A stretch of 56,069 bases of DNA from an uncultured Bacteroidales bacterium (GTDB taxonomy: Bacteria; Bacteroidota; Bacteroidia; Bacteroidales; FEN-979). The stretch is taken from positions 1 through 56,069 of the forward strand of contig CAJBYO010000034.1 in NCBI GenBank assembly GCA_903959905.1, in the 5' to 3' direction. Position numbers and translations under genes: made by a program. Of this stretch, positions 1 through 8,808 are shown piece by piece. How positions within the stretch are numbered: position 1 is the stretch's first letter; the number at the start of each line of letters is the position of its first letter. The notes under the pieces are model-generated. The model was not told where the DNA came from, made no database searches, and saw nothing but the letters and a program-made list of their open reading frames with translations.

Positions 1-68
1 AAAAGTATCGTGAAAAGAAGATCAAGCACCTTGAAAAATTGCTGGAACAATTAAAAAAGGCTGCGTAA
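1..68 (+). CDS. C-terminal end of an unidentified protein (partial)
   Basis: An open frame runs from the window edge to a TAA at 66-68 and encodes 21 residues, Lys/Glu/Leu-rich and probably helical, ending in LEQLKKAA. The start lies outside the window. It is upstream of rpmG but separated from it by a palindrome and a promoter, so it belongs to another transcription unit. Too little is visible to name it. It does not resemble the L28 protein (rpmB) that often precedes rpmG in this phylum. Confidence 0.5.
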   Translation, partial: KYREKKIKHLEKLLEQLKKAA

Positions 69-121
69 TGACTATTTGCAAACTAAACATAATCAGCAAG
101 TTAAAAACAAGTTATATAGTA

Positions 122-188
122 GGCACGGAGGGCACTAAGAAGCACTAAGAATATTGGAACCTTAGTGTTCCTTAGTGCCCTCCGTGCC
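122..188. repeat. Long inverted repeat (nested palindrome)
   Basis: Arms 122-139 and 171-188 are perfect 18-bp complements built on GGCACGGAGGGCACTAAG. A second, slightly imperfect pair of arms (141-149 and 161-169, CACTAAG/CTTAGTG) nests inside. There is no long T-run after it, so it is not a typical intrinsic terminator, though it could end transcription of the upstream gene. The word CACTAAG occurs several times, suggesting a dispersed palindromic repeat of the host genome. Confidence 0.7.
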
Positions 189-265
189 TTAGTGGTTTTA
201 TTTATCCAATTCTCCATCTTAAAAATGAGGTAATTTCAAACAGGAAATAAAAGTATAAAAATTAA

Positions 266-296
266 TTTGTTTTTTCCGGGAAATGATTTACTTTTG
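266..296 (+). promoter_or_regulatory. Bacteroidetes-type promoter of rpmG operon
   Basis: TTTG at 266-269, exactly 19 nt, then TACTTTTG at 289-296. This is a full match to the primary sigma consensus of Bacteroidetes (TTTG-N19-TAnnTTTG). Transcription would start near 302, about 22 nt before the rpmG ATG. Confidence 0.85.
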
Positions 297-323
297 CAGA
301 CCGAAAAATAAAGAAGTCATACG

Positions 324-512
324 ATGGCAAAAAAGAGCAAAGACCAACGAATTCAGGTGATTTTAGAATGTACTGAGCAAAGAAGCAGCGGTATTCCCGG
401 TATTTCACGATACATTACCACCAAAAACAAAAAGAATACCCCGGAGCGGATTGAACTGAAAAAGTACAATTCCTACCTTAAGAAAATTACTGTTCACAAA
501 GAAATTAAATAA
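324..512 (+). CDS. rpmG: 50S ribosomal protein L33
   Basis: A 62-residue basic protein starting [19 protein letters not shown]. It is a structural component of the large ribosomal subunit near the E site. Length and the pattern [35 protein letters not shown] core (here ending KYNS) fit Bacteroidetes L33, which has a single Cys (C16) rather than the four-Cys zinc-binding form. It is followed after 8 nt by the DUF4295 gene, a gene order typical of the phylum, and preceded by a consensus promoter. Confidence 0.95.
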   Translation: MAKKSKDQRIQVILECTEQRSSGIPGISRYITTKNKKNTPERIELKKYNSYLKKITVHKEIK

Positions 513-520
513 CTTACGAT

Positions 521-682
521 ATGGCTAAGAAAGTAGTTGCTTCGTTTAAAGCTACCTCCGGAAAAGATTTTACAAAGGTCATCCGCATGGTTAAATCACC
601 TAAGTCAGGAGCTTTTGTTTTCAAGGAAACGATTGTTGCCAATGAAATGCTGAAAGATTTTTTGGCTAACAAAGAAAATTAG
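521..682 (+). CDS. DUF4295 family small protein
   Basis: An ATG at 521 opens a 53-codon frame ending with TAG at 680-682: a small basic protein beginning MAKKVVASFK and ending FLANKEN. Proteins of this size and sequence sit directly after L33 across Bacteroidetes and are annotated DUF4295; they probably associate with the ribosome, but the role is not established. It is co-transcribed with rpmG (8-nt gap) and followed by an intrinsic terminator. Identification rests on the characteristic N-terminus and the synteny. Confidence 0.85.
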   Translation: MAKKVVASFKATSGKDFTKVIRMVKSPKSGAFVFKETIVANEMLKDFLANKEN

Positions 683-702
683 TACATTGTTATTTCCTGC
701 TG

Positions 703-736
703 AAAAGCTTTTTACCACGGTAAAAAGCTTTTTTTA
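703..736 (+). terminator. Intrinsic terminator after the L33 operon
   Basis: Arms AAAAGCTTTTTACC and GGTAAAAAGCTTTT form a near-perfect hairpin with a short loop, followed by a T-run to 735. It separates the ribosomal genes from ftsY, although the T-run ends only about 20 nt before the ftsY ATG, so partial readthrough is possible. Confidence 0.8.
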
Positions 737-754
737 TATATAAAAAGTTGATTT

Positions 755-1705
755 ATGGGACTCTTTAACATCTTCTCCAGGGATAAAAAAGAACGTCTTG
801 ACCAGGGCCTTCAAAAGACAAAATCCAACATATTTACCCGGATATCAAAGGCGATTGTCGGCAAATCAACAGTTGATGATGAAGTTCTTGACAATCTTGA
901 AGAAATCCTTGTTAGTTCCGATGTCGGCGTGGAAACCACGCTGCGCATCATAGAAAGGATCCAGAAGCGGGCATCAAAAGACAAATACCTTGGAACGAGC
1001 GAGCTGAACAACCTGCTCAAAGAGGAGATTGCAGCCCTTCTGCAGGAGAACAATATCCAGGATTTTACTGAATTCACGGTACCTTCGGATAAAAAGCCGT
1101 ATGTGATCATGGTCGTTGGCGTAAACGGTGTGGGAAAAACAACCACCATCGGCAAACTGGCCAACCAGTTTAAGAAATCCGGCAAGTCGGTCCTGCTGGG
1201 CGCAGCCGACACGTTCCGCGCAGCTGCCGTTGAACAGATATCGATCTGGGCTGATAGGGTTGGAGTTCCCATCATCACGCAGGGAATGGGCGCTGATCCA
1301 GCTTCCGTTGCCTTTGATACCGTAAAGTCTGCTATTGCCAGGAATTCAGATGTGGTGATCATTGATACCGCAGGCCGCCTTCATAATAAAATAAACCTGA
1401 TGAATGAACTTTCCAAAATAAGGAAGGTCATTCAGAAACTGATGCCCGATGCACCTCATGAAGTACTCCTTGTGCTTGATGCATCAACAGGACAGAATGC
1501 TTTTGAACAGGCAAAACAGTTTACTGCAGCCACAGAGGTGAATGCGCTGGCACTGACCAAACTTGACGGTACTGCCAAAGGGGGAGTGGTGATCGGAATT
1601 TCTGACCAGTTTAAAATCCCGGTAAAATACATCGGTGTTGGCGAAGGTATCGACGATCTCCAGGTATTCAACAGAAATGAATTTGTTGACAGTCTCTTCA
1701 GTTAA
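755..1705 (+). CDS. ftsY: Signal recognition particle receptor FtsY
   Basis: A 316-residue SRP GTPase that docks ribosome-nascent chain-SRP complexes at the inner membrane. The N domain covers about residues 1-105 with a short amphipathic start (MGLFNIFSR) and no long acidic A domain, as usual in Bacteroidetes. The G domain shows the P-loop GVNGVGKTTT (122-131), the DTFRAAA motif that follows, the DTAGR box, TKLDGTAKGG and the closing GVGEGIDDLQVF. Length is standard for the compact form. It is followed 11 nt later by rimO, the normal order in the phylum. Confidence 0.97.
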   Translation: MGLFNIFSRDKKERLDQGLQKTKSNIFTRISKAIVGKSTVDDEVLDNLEEILVSSDVGVETTLRIIERIQKRASKDKYLGTSELNNLLKEEIAALLQENNIQDFTEFTVPSDKKPYVIMVVGVNGVGKTTTIGKLANQFKKSGKSVLLGAADTFRAAAVEQISIWADRVGVPIITQGMGADPASVAFDTVKSAIARNSDVVIIDTAGRLHNKINLMNELSKIRKVIQKLMPDAPHEVLLVLDASTGQNAFEQAKQFTAATEVNALALTKLDGTAKGGVVIGISDQFKIPVKYIGVGEGIDDLQVFNRNEFVDSLFS

Positions 1706-1716
1706 CACAGGGGATA

Positions 1717-3027
1717 TTGAAAACAAAAACAAAAACACACCGGATAGGCCTTGTTTCACTGGGTTGTGCAAAAAACCTTGTTGATGCAGAACTGCTGATG
1801 AAGCAAATCGAGGCGAATAATTTTGAAATTGTCCTTGACCCCGTGGATGCCACAGGAATTGATACCGCCATCATCAATACATGCGGTTTTATCAATGATG
1901 CCAAAACTGAATCAATAGATACCATTCTGCAGTTTGTCCAGGCAAAACAACAGAACCTGATAAGCCATGTATATGTAATGGGCTGCCTTTCAGAGCGCTA
2001 TGCTGAAAAACTCTCGCAGGAAATCCCGGAGGTTGATGCTTTCTTTGGCGTGAATGACCTGAAGAAAATAATCAGGCATATCGGCGGTACATTTAAAACC
2101 AACCTGGTTGGCGAACGCCGCCTTTCAACGCCGGCTCACTATGCGTATCTGAAAATTGCCGAAGGTTGTGACCGGAAATGCTCCTTTTGCGCGATCCCCA
2201 TGATACGCGGAAAACATACCAGCCGCCCATTTGATGAAATCATAAACGAAGCCGCTTCCCTTGCAAAATCGGGGGTGAGGGAGATCAACCTGATCTCACA
2301 GGATACCACTTACTACGGGCTCGATCTTTACAAAAAAAGGCGATTGCCGGAGTTACTTGAAAAGCTGGCCGGAATAAGTGACCTGGAATGGATCAGGCTT
2401 CATTATACCTATCCGGACGGTTTCCCGCCTGAACTGCTGGATGTGATGAAATCATTTCCCAAAATCTGCAATTACATTGACATCCCGCTTCAGCATATCA
2501 GCGACCGGATCCTCAAATCGATGCACAGAGGAATGGATGGCACATCCACACGTAAACTGGTTGACAGGATCCGCGAAACCATTCCCGGGGTTGCTGTCAG
2601 AACGACCCTGATTGCAGGTTATCCGGGTGAAACGGAAAAGGAATACCTGGAATTGAGAGATTTTATCGAAGAATACAGGTTCGACAGGCTTGGCATCTTC
2701 GCTTACTCCCATGAAGAAGATACCGGTGCTTTTAAGCTTAAAGATTCAGTTGCCGAAAAGCGCAAAAACGAAAGGGTAGGGGAACTCATGTCAATTCAGG
2801 AAGGCATTTCCCTGTCGCTCAATAATGGGAAAGTGGGACGTTCAATGAAAGTCCTTGTTGACAGGCAGGAGGATGATTTCTATGTTGCCAGGTCGGAATA
2901 TGACTCACCAGAGGTGGATAACGAGGTGTTAATCCGGAGGAACAATAAAATCCTGATGCCAGGGTCTTTTTATGATGTGAAAATAACCCATGCTGAGTGC
3001 TTTGATTTGTATGCCGAAATCGGGTAA
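1717..3027 (+). CDS. rimO: Ribosomal protein S12 methylthiotransferase RimO
   Basis: A 436-residue radical-SAM enzyme that adds a methylthio group to an aspartate of ribosomal protein S12. The N-terminal UPF0004 domain carries cysteines C17 (SLGCAKN), C56 (NTCGF) and C90 (MGCLSERY) for the auxiliary Fe-S cluster. The radical SAM motif is C151-x3-C155-x2-C158. A C-terminal TRAM domain ends near DLYAEIG. The start is a TTG at 1717, because no ATG occurs for about 28 codons downstream and the conserved beta strand IGLVSLGC begins at residue 10. It lies 11 nt after ftsY and is probably in one operon with it. Confidence 0.95.
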   Translation: MKTKTKTHRIGLVSLGCAKNLVDAELLMKQIEANNFEIVLDPVDATGIDTAIINTCGFINDAKTESIDTILQFVQAKQQNLISHVYVMGCLSERYAEKLSQEIPEVDAFFGVNDLKKIIRHIGGTFKTNLVGERRLSTPAHYAYLKIAEGCDRKCSFCAIPMIRGKHTSRPFDEIINEAASLAKSGVREINLISQDTTYYGLDLYKKRRLPELLEKLAGISDLEWIRLHYTYPDGFPPELLDVMKSFPKICNYIDIPLQHISDRILKSMHRGMDGTSTRKLVDRIRETIPGVAVRTTLIAGYPGETEKEYLELRDFIEEYRFDRLGIFAYSHEEDTGAFKLKDSVAEKRKNERVGELMSIQEGISLSLNNGKVGRSMKVLVDRQEDDFYVARSEYDSPEVDNEVLIRRNNKILMPGSFYDVKITHAECFDLYAEIG

Positions 3028-3053
3028 TTTTGTAAGACTTAAAATAAACAACC

Positions 3054-3842
3054 ATGAAACTGATATGTTCTTTTCTTTTAGCGTTTATGCTTGTCCTGCC
3101 GTTTCATATGAATGGCCAGGCAAATGCAAGTGACAGTAAAGTTGCCGATACTATTAACAAGACCGATGCAAACGGTGATAAAACCGGCTTCTGGATTGAA
3201 AAATCAAACGACATTACATTCAAAGGCGAATATGTTGCGAATAAAAAAGTCAAAAACTGGATCGGCTTATACTCCAACAATGTAGTTGCCAGGATAGACT
3301 ATTACACTAACGGCCTGAAAGATGGAATTGCCGTTCAGGTTGACAGGAAAAATAAAATCACGCTGGTGGAAAATTTCAAACATGGCTTGCTTCACGGCCA
3401 GGTAATTTCATACAGCCAGTTCACAGAATCACCTGTAACCGAAGCTGAATACGCCAATGGAAAGAAAACAGGCCTTTACCGCCAGTATTATGACAACGGC
3501 AAAATCCAGGAAGAGACATGGTTCAAAGATGATCTGAAAGCCGGACTGTCAAGGTGGAACAACAAGAACGGGCAACGCCTGGCAGAGTATAACTACAAAG
3601 CCAATAATTTTGATGGCCTGCAGAAGACATTCTATGAGAACGATTCCATCCAGACGATCAACCATTTTAAAGATAACGTCCTGTCAGGTGAAATCAGGGA
3701 ATATTACCGCAACGGGAAACTGAAACTCACCGGAAATTATCTGAACGGATTGAAAGACGGGACTTTTACTGAGTACAACGAACTTGGAAAAGTTGAAAAG
3801 GTGACCAGGTTTAAAAACGGGGAAGAGACGGTAAAAAAATAA
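3054..3842 (+). CDS. Secreted MORN-like repeat protein (YwqK-type)
   Basis: A 262-residue protein with a signal peptide (hydrophobic segment about residues 5-24, ending NGQANA). The mature part is a series of about 22-residue repeats with G-x-x-x-x-Y-x-N-G-K patterns, for example EYANGKKTGLYRQYYDNGK and EYYRNGKLKLTGNYLNGLK. This is the toxin-antitoxin YwqK / MORN family, in which the repeats form beta hairpins; the function is unknown for most exported members. It starts 26 nt after rimO on the same strand. The signal peptide argues for a periplasmic or surface role rather than an antitoxin. Confidence 0.75.
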   Translation: MKLICSFLLAFMLVLPFHMNGQANASDSKVADTINKTDANGDKTGFWIEKSNDITFKGEYVANKKVKNWIGLYSNNVVARIDYYTNGLKDGIAVQVDRKNKITLVENFKHGLLHGQVISYSQFTESPVTEAEYANGKKTGLYRQYYDNGKIQEETWFKDDLKAGLSRWNNKNGQRLAEYNYKANNFDGLQKTFYENDSIQTINHFKDNVLSGEIREYYRNGKLKLTGNYLNGLKDGTFTEYNELGKVEKVTRFKNGEETVKK

Positions 3843-3870
3843 TCGGACCACCTGATCTGCCCTTCTTATA

Positions 3871-4353
3871 ATGAAGAAACTCAAAAACCCATTTACCGCG
3901 CGCGAAGGCTATAATTGTTTTGGCTGTTCCCCCGACAATAAACTTGGGTTACACCTGGTTTTCTTTGAGGAGAATGATGAAATAGTGAGCACCTGGGATC
4001 CGGATACGAACTTCCAGGGATATTTCAACATACTTCACGGAGGCATCCAGGCTACATTGATGGATGAAATTGCAAGCTGGACGGTTTATGTTAAAGTAAA
4101 AACAGCCGGCTTTACTTCTAAAGCGGAATTCAGGTATCTGAAACCTGTTGGGATGGACCAGGGGCCCCTCACGTTGAGGTCAAAATTAAAGCAGATGAGA
4201 AGAAACCTGGCGGATATTGAAGTGTTGCTCTTTGATAAAAATGGGACACTATGTGCGGAGGGTTTGCTAACGTTTTTCACATACCCGCTGGAAACGTCAA
4301 TAAAATCAATGTATTATCCTGATCACCAGGAATTTTATGAATCCATGGGATAA
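3871..4353 (+). CDS. PaaI-type hotdog-fold thioesterase
   Basis: A 160-residue protein with the hotdog core: NCFGCSPDNKLGLHL near residues 12-26, then the helix motif GGIQATLMDEIASW (about 55-68), where the Asp/Glu of DE is the usual catalytic acid of PaaI-like acyl-CoA thioesterases, followed by strands FTSKAEFRYLKPV. The N-terminal Cys-x2-Cys (FGCS plus preceding Cys) is typical of a subgroup in Bacteroidetes. The substrate is not evident. It sits 28 nt downstream of the MORN-like gene. The ATG at 3871 gives the standard length. Confidence 0.85.
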   Translation: MKKLKNPFTAREGYNCFGCSPDNKLGLHLVFFEENDEIVSTWDPDTNFQGYFNILHGGIQATLMDEIASWTVYVKVKTAGFTSKAEFRYLKPVGMDQGPLTLRSKLKQMRRNLADIEVLLFDKNGTLCAEGLLTFFTYPLETSIKSMYYPDHQEFYESMG

Positions 4354-4367
4354 CCCGGTTAACCGTA

Positions 4368-4589
4368 TTATCTTCTCTTATTCTTAATTACATAGGTTTT
4401 TCTGACCGGCTTTGCTTTGTACCCGTATCGTGACCCGTACTTGTTCTTATTTTTCTTCATTTTCTGTGTTTTGTAAGGTCCGTTGGTCACACAGGCTGAT
4501 TTCCTTGACTTACACGAAGTAGAAATGGCGATCACCGTAATAAACACGATCAGGGAAAGGGCTACGGAAATGATTCGCTTCATGCTCAT
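4368..4589 (-). CDS. Small basic lipoprotein, unknown function
   Basis: A 73-residue protein with a hydrophobic signal (residues 5-24) and a lipobox ending TSC at Cys26, so probably lipidated. The remaining 47 residues are very Lys/Arg-rich (KMKKNKNKYGSRYGYKAK), suggesting contact with acidic surface polymer or nucleic acid. It is convergent with the thioesterase gene (15-nt gap). I do not recognise the family. Start could be the first or the second Met (MSMKRI). Confidence 0.6.
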   Translation of the reverse strand: MSMKRIISVALSLIVFITVIAISTSCKSRKSACVTNGPYKTQKMKKNKNKYGSRYGYKAKPVRKTYVIKNKRR

Positions 4590-4694
4590 GACATTATTTT
4601 TACGCCTTCACGCCGACAGGATAAGGACTTAAAAATCGGCATTCCATGTCGTCATGGCAAAAATAATAAATAAACAGTTACTACTGATTTTTTC

Positions 4695-4702
4695 TACTTT
4701 TG
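4695..4702 (+). promoter_or_regulatory. Possible -7 element for the T9SS/TonB/YncE operon
   Basis: TACTTTTG matches TAnnTTTG and lies 28 nt before the ATG at 4731. No good TTTG box is present 19 nt upstream, so this is a partial match. The 140-nt leader shows no recognisable cobalamin riboswitch. Confidence 0.4.
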
Positions 4703-4730
4703 TATTCCAGGTTTTCCTAAATTGAAGTTG

Positions 4731-5732
4731 ATGAAGTTGATTTTTTTATCCATTTTCTTTGTTGCCAGTGGGTTATTTGCCCCGTTTCATCTCCTGGGTC
4801 AGTATGCACCCCCGGCAGGTAAACCCGGAACAACTGCTGTCTTCAAGGATAGCTCCTCTATCATACGCTGGGCCTCAACCTGCTCCATTGACCGGGGTTA
4901 CGTGAATATTTCTGATACAACCATTACCTACAACGGATCAAACAAGACATTCTATGGCAGTTACCTTTATGGGTCCGGTCCAGCTGATGAACTGGTGGTG
5001 AGCCTCGGTGACTACGGATCTGCATTGATGGGCTTTGATATTCCGATAGTAAACCGTCCGGGACCTGATTTTGCAATTTTCGAGAATTCTTTTGGCGATT
5101 CTTTTCTTGAACTGGCATTCGTGGAAGTGAGTTCAGACGGAGTGCATTTTGTCAGGATGCCTGCAGTTTCGCTCACTCAAACCGACCACCAGGTTAACAC
5201 ATTTGACACCATTGATGCCACCAAAATCAACAATTTCGCCGGGAAGTACAGGCAGGCATATGGCACCCCGTTTGACCTGGAGGATATAAAGGACAGCGCA
5301 GGAGTAAATCCAAACAAAATATCACACATCAGGATCATTGATGCAGTTGGTTGCCTTCAGGATCCGTTCGGTACATTTGATTCACAGGGGCATAAAGTAA
5401 ATGAGCCCTGGCCTACACCATTTGATACCGGCGGTTTCGATCTTGACGCCGTTGGTGTGATCCATGACCAGGCAGAAAGTACCGGTGAAAATTCCGCAGA
5501 CTCTGACATCCGTGTTTTTCCAAATCCGGTGGTTGATGCCGCAACATTTTCTTCTGCTTCATTCAGGTCGTTTCAACTAACAATCACAGATCCTGCAGGG
5601 AAATTTATTTTGACACACGATTGCCGTGGGAAAACGATGATTGACCTGACATCATTCCATCCGGGCATTTATATTGCCACCTTTACATTCCAGGATGAAA
5701 CTTCTGTTGCAAAAAAAATCATCAAATATTAG
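4731..5732 (+). CDS. T9SS-sorted surface/secreted protein of a TonB locus
   Basis: About 333 residues. A signal peptide (LIFLSIFFVASGLF) is followed by a beta-rich domain with the phrases PDFAIFENSFGD and ELAFVEVSSDGVHF and, later, FAGKYRQAYGTPFDLEDIKD. The C-terminal 75 residues are a type A T9SS sorting domain (IRVFPNPVVDAATF, ending VAKKIIKY), so it should be exported and anchored outside the outer membrane. A TTG lies 9 nt upstream in frame, but the ATG at 4731 is the likely start. It overlaps the following TonB receptor gene. Proteins with this domain often accompany TonB receptor and YncE-like pairs; from memory such trios are linked to corrinoid uptake, which is inference here. Confidence 0.75.
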   Translation: MKLIFLSIFFVASGLFAPFHLLGQYAPPAGKPGTTAVFKDSSSIIRWASTCSIDRGYVNISDTTITYNGSNKTFYGSYLYGSGPADELVVSLGDYGSALMGFDIPIVNRPGPDFAIFENSFGDSFLELAFVEVSSDGVHFVRMPAVSLTQTDHQVNTFDTIDATKINNFAGKYRQAYGTPFDLEDIKDSAGVNPNKISHIRIIDAVGCLQDPFGTFDSQGHKVNEPWPTPFDTGGFDLDAVGVIHDQAESTGENSADSDIRVFPNPVVDAATFSSASFRSFQLTITDPAGKFILTHDCRGKTMIDLTSFHPGIYIATFTFQDETSVAKKIIKY

Positions 5733-7668
5733 TATCCTGAGGCCTCTTGTTGCTTGTATCCTGGTTGCGATAAGCGTTTTATGCCAACCGTTTCGTGTCC
5801 ATGCCCAAAATCTGAAAGATACCTTACGGCTTCCTGAATTTGAAATTAAATCAACATTTGTGCTTGATAACCAGGGGTTTAAAAGGCTGAAGATGGATTC
5901 TGCCATTTTTATTCCAAACCTGAGCGCCGATCTTTCTAAAATATTATCGGAACATTCAACCCTCTTTATAAAATCCTATGGGGGAGGGACCCTGGCAACA
6001 TCCTCTTTTCGCGGGACTTCAGCCCAGCATACCCAGGTTGAATGGAACGGAATCAGCCTGAATTCACCAATGCTGGGCCAGATGGACTTTTCACAGGTGC
6101 CGGTCGCCCAGTTTGACGGGCTTGAAATCCTGTATGGTGCAGCTGGTATTTCACGCACCAGTGGCGCATTTGGAGGGGTGGTTGACCTTGTTTCCTCCCC
6201 TGACTGGAATAACAGGTTTAAAGCGTTTATAGCACAGACGATTGGCAGTTTTGACAACTATACCACCAATGTAAATGCGGCATTCGGCACAAATTCCTTT
6301 CAGTCACACACTAAGTTCAACTATAACTCAGCGCTGAATGACTTCCCCTATACCCGTGACGACGGAAGCCTGGTCCGCCAGCAAAATTCTTCTTACAAAC
6401 TGTTCGGATTATCCCAGGAACTGTTCTGGAAAGTGAGAGACAGGCACCTTTTATCAGCGAGGGTCTGGTATTCCCAGGATAACAGGAACCTGCCGCCAAC
6501 AGCCGAAACGTATGATACGTTGAAGACGGAAACCCTGAATGATAAGGCGCTCAGGGCAGTTATAGAGTACAAATACGTTAAACCGAAATGGAACCTGCTG
6601 GTCCGTACGGCACTGAACGACCAGTACATGAAGTATTATAACAGCCTTCCTGAAACAAATTCCACCCATCAGTCGTACTCATGGATCAACCGGGTCAGGC
6701 TTACTTATACAGGTATCAGGAACCTGACCATCAGGCCGGGTGTGGATTTTACCTGGGATCGGGTAAATTCGGATAAATATGACGGTATTAAAACCCGCGC
6801 CACCACCAGTTTATTCACGGAAGTAAATTATAATTTTACCAGGAAGTTAAAGTCCTCCCTTGTGCTCAGGGATGATATCATCGACGGCAAATTCACCCCG
6901 CTGATACCCGCGCTGGGGCTTGAATTCAAGCCATTCAACAAAATAAACCTTGCTTTTTCAGGCAATGCTGCCCGTAATTACAGGTCGCCCACATTGAACG
7001 AACTTTACTGGCGCGACAGTGGTAATCCCGACCTGAAGCCAGAGAAGAACTACTCAGTTGAGGCCGGAACTACGTATAATTTCAAAACAAACAACAAAGT
7101 ATTTTATGTTGAGGCAAGCCTGGCCGCTTATTACCTGTGGGTGTATGACATGATCACCTGGACCCAGTCGGGTACAAGTTCCCTCTTCAAACCGGAGAAT
7201 GTTGACGAGATCCACTCAAGGGGAGCCGAAATAGGTTTGAATCTCAGCCTGTTTGTATGGGGGTTCAATTTAAATCTGAAGAACAACTATAACTATTGCA
7301 GGTCAACCTATGAAAAGGCAAATGCCACATACGCCAACATCCTTGGTAAACAGCAGTTTTACATCCCGGTTAACACCTATAACGCGACGTTGACAGTTGA
7401 TCGGTGGAAATTCTATCTGACCTATAATTTTATGTATACCGGCGACCGGTTTACAGGGAAAGACAATCTTTCGCTTATGCCTGCTTATAACTTGTCTAAT
7501 ATAATTTTGGGAAGGAGTATACAACTGAAGCAATTTGTTTTATCTTTACAAGTTGATATTAACAACCTGTTTAATTTGGATTATCAGTCAGTAGCAAGCA
7601 GACCTATGCCGGGAATTAATTATGGATTTACAGTGAAATTTGCATTTCCGGGTACCGGCAGCCGTTAA
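5695..7668 (+). CDS. TonB-dependent outer membrane receptor (BtuB-like)
   Basis: About 657 residues. Signal peptide with hydrophobic core ACILVAISVLC ending FRVHAQ. A plug domain follows (ILSEHSTLFIKSYGGGTLATSSFRG; LEILYGAAGISRTSGAFGGVVDL is the conserved plug end), then a 22-strand barrel with RNYRSPTLNELYW and LKPEKNYSVEAG near the C-terminal third and a final strand ending in an aromatic-rich segment. Lacks the SusC-type N-terminal carboxypeptidase-like extension. The ATG at 5695 lies inside the end of the previous gene (38-nt overlap), indicating translational coupling. The neighbours suggest import of a cofactor-like ligand such as a corrinoid, not proven. Confidence 0.88.
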   Translation: MKLLLQKKSSNISILRPLVACILVAISVLCQPFRVHAQNLKDTLRLPEFEIKSTFVLDNQGFKRLKMDSAIFIPNLSADLSKILSEHSTLFIKSYGGGTLATSSFRGTSAQHTQVEWNGISLNSPMLGQMDFSQVPVAQFDGLEILYGAAGISRTSGAFGGVVDLVSSPDWNNRFKAFIAQTIGSFDNYTTNVNAAFGTNSFQSHTKFNYNSALNDFPYTRDDGSLVRQQNSSYKLFGLSQELFWKVRDRHLLSARVWYSQDNRNLPPTAETYDTLKTETLNDKALRAVIEYKYVKPKWNLLVRTALNDQYMKYYNSLPETNSTHQSYSWINRVRLTYTGIRNLTIRPGVDFTWDRVNSDKYDGIKTRATTSLFTEVNYNFTRKLKSSLVLRDDIIDGKFTPLIPALGLEFKPFNKINLAFSGNAARNYRSPTLNELYWRDSGNPDLKPEKNYSVEAGTTYNFKTNNKVFYVEASLAAYYLWVYDMITWTQSGTSSLFKPENVDEIHSRGAEIGLNLSLFVWGFNLNLKNNYNYCRSTYEKANATYANILGKQQFYIPVNTYNATLTVDRWKFYLTYNFMYTGDRFTGKDNLSLMPAYNLSNIILGRSIQLKQFVLSLQVDINNLFNLDYQSVASRPMPGINYGFTVKFAFPGTGSR

Positions 7669-7689
7669 CGAAAAAACCTATCAGCCACA

Positions 7690-8808
7690 GTGAACAAACG
7701 CTTTTACCAATCATACCGTTCCACATTCATTTGCTTCATTTTTGCGATCAGTATCCTTGTATCTTCATGTTCCAAGGAACCAGTCCGCGAAAAGATTATT
7801 GATCCAGTTGATACAACAAAGGTAACGACCTATGAAAACGGCATTTTTGTTGTAAACGAGGGTAATTATAACTGGGGCAATGCCTCTGTAACCTTCCTTG
7901 ACAATGCTAACAATGCCACGGTTCAGGATATCTTTACCAAGGCAAATTCAAGAAGTCTGGGTGATGTTGCAGAATCGATGACCATCTCCGGTGAACTCGG
8001 GTACCTGCTGGTTAACAACTCCAACAGGATTGAAGTTGTTTCCCTGAAGGATTTCAAATCAGTGCACACCATTTCCGGCCTGCATTCACCCCGTTACCTG
8101 CAGATCATTGATTCCAACAAGGCATATGCCACCAACCTGCAAAACAATATTTCAATTATTGACCTGAAAACAAACAGTGTTTCGGGAACTATCAATACCA
8201 CAAGCTGGACAGAAAACCTGATTCCCTACGATAAATACATGCTGGTTACCTCAATCGGCAAGTTTAATGACCCGACTGCACTCAGGAAGGCACAAATACT
8301 TGTTATTGATACGCATACAGATGCTATTGTTGACAGTATTCAATCAGGTAAAGAGCCAATCGGCATTGTGATTGACAAGAAACAAAAAGTATGGGTACTT
8401 TGCTCCGGGGGCTATGACAACTTTGAAGCACCCTCCCTGTTAAGGATAAACCCTGAATTACGGATTATTGAAAAAGTTTTCACCTTCCCCGATCCAAAAG
8501 ATGTGCCCAGCAAATTGTGCATCAATCCGGGAGGGGATACAATCTATTACTTAAAAGGAGGCGTTTACCAGATGCCTGTCGGATCCGCCGCCTTGCCTTC
8601 CCAGGCTTTGATAAGCGCCAATGGCCGTCACTTCTACGGATTAAATATTCATCCTGCAACTGGAAGAATCTATGTAAGTGACGCCAAGGATTATGTTCAG
8701 AACGGATCAGCCTATCAGTATACTGTTCTCGGTGACCTTGTTAAGGAATACACCACTGGCCGGATACCCGGAATGTTCTGCTTTACAAAGAACAGTACCA
8801 AAAAGTAA
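7690..8808 (+). CDS. YncE-like beta-propeller lipoprotein (BtuG-like candidate)
   Basis: 372 residues from a GTG at 7690. Lipobox ILVSSC with Cys27, then repeated 40-45-residue blades with strands such as VVSLKDFKSVHTIS, ISIIDLKTNSVSGTI and ILVIDTHTDAIVDSI, the YVTN/YncE (DUF5074-like) beta-propeller pattern. It lies 21 nt after the TonB receptor gene. In Bacteroides, surface propeller lipoproteins of this type (BtuG) sit on top of BtuB and bind corrinoids very tightly; whether this protein does so is inference from context. It ends back to back with the NUDIX gene, the two stop codons touching. Confidence 0.8.
   Translation: MNKRFYQSYRSTFICFIFAISILVSSCSKEPVREKIIDPVDTTKVTTYENGIFVVNEGNYNWGNASVTFLDNANNATVQDIFTKANSRSLGDVAESMTISGELGYLLVNNSNRIEVVSLKDFKSVHTISGLHSPRYLQIIDSNKAYATNLQNNISIIDLKTNSVSGTINTTSWTENLIPYDKYMLVTSIGKFNDPTALRKAQILVIDTHTDAIVDSIQSGKEPIGIVIDKKQKVWVLCSGGYDNFEAPSLLRINPELRIIEKVFTFPDPKDVPSKLCINPGGDTIYYLKGGVYQMPVGSAALPSQALISANGRHFYGLNIHPATGRIYVSDAKDYVQNGSAYQYTVLGDLVKEYTTGRIPGMFCFTKNSTKK

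Noticed and set aside
69..323. rpmB (L28) next to rpmG
   Set aside because: No frame in this gap resembles L28; the gap holds a palindrome and a promoter.
4590..4730. Cobalamin riboswitch upstream of the TonB locus
   Set aside because: Only 140 nt and no conserved B12-box words are visible.
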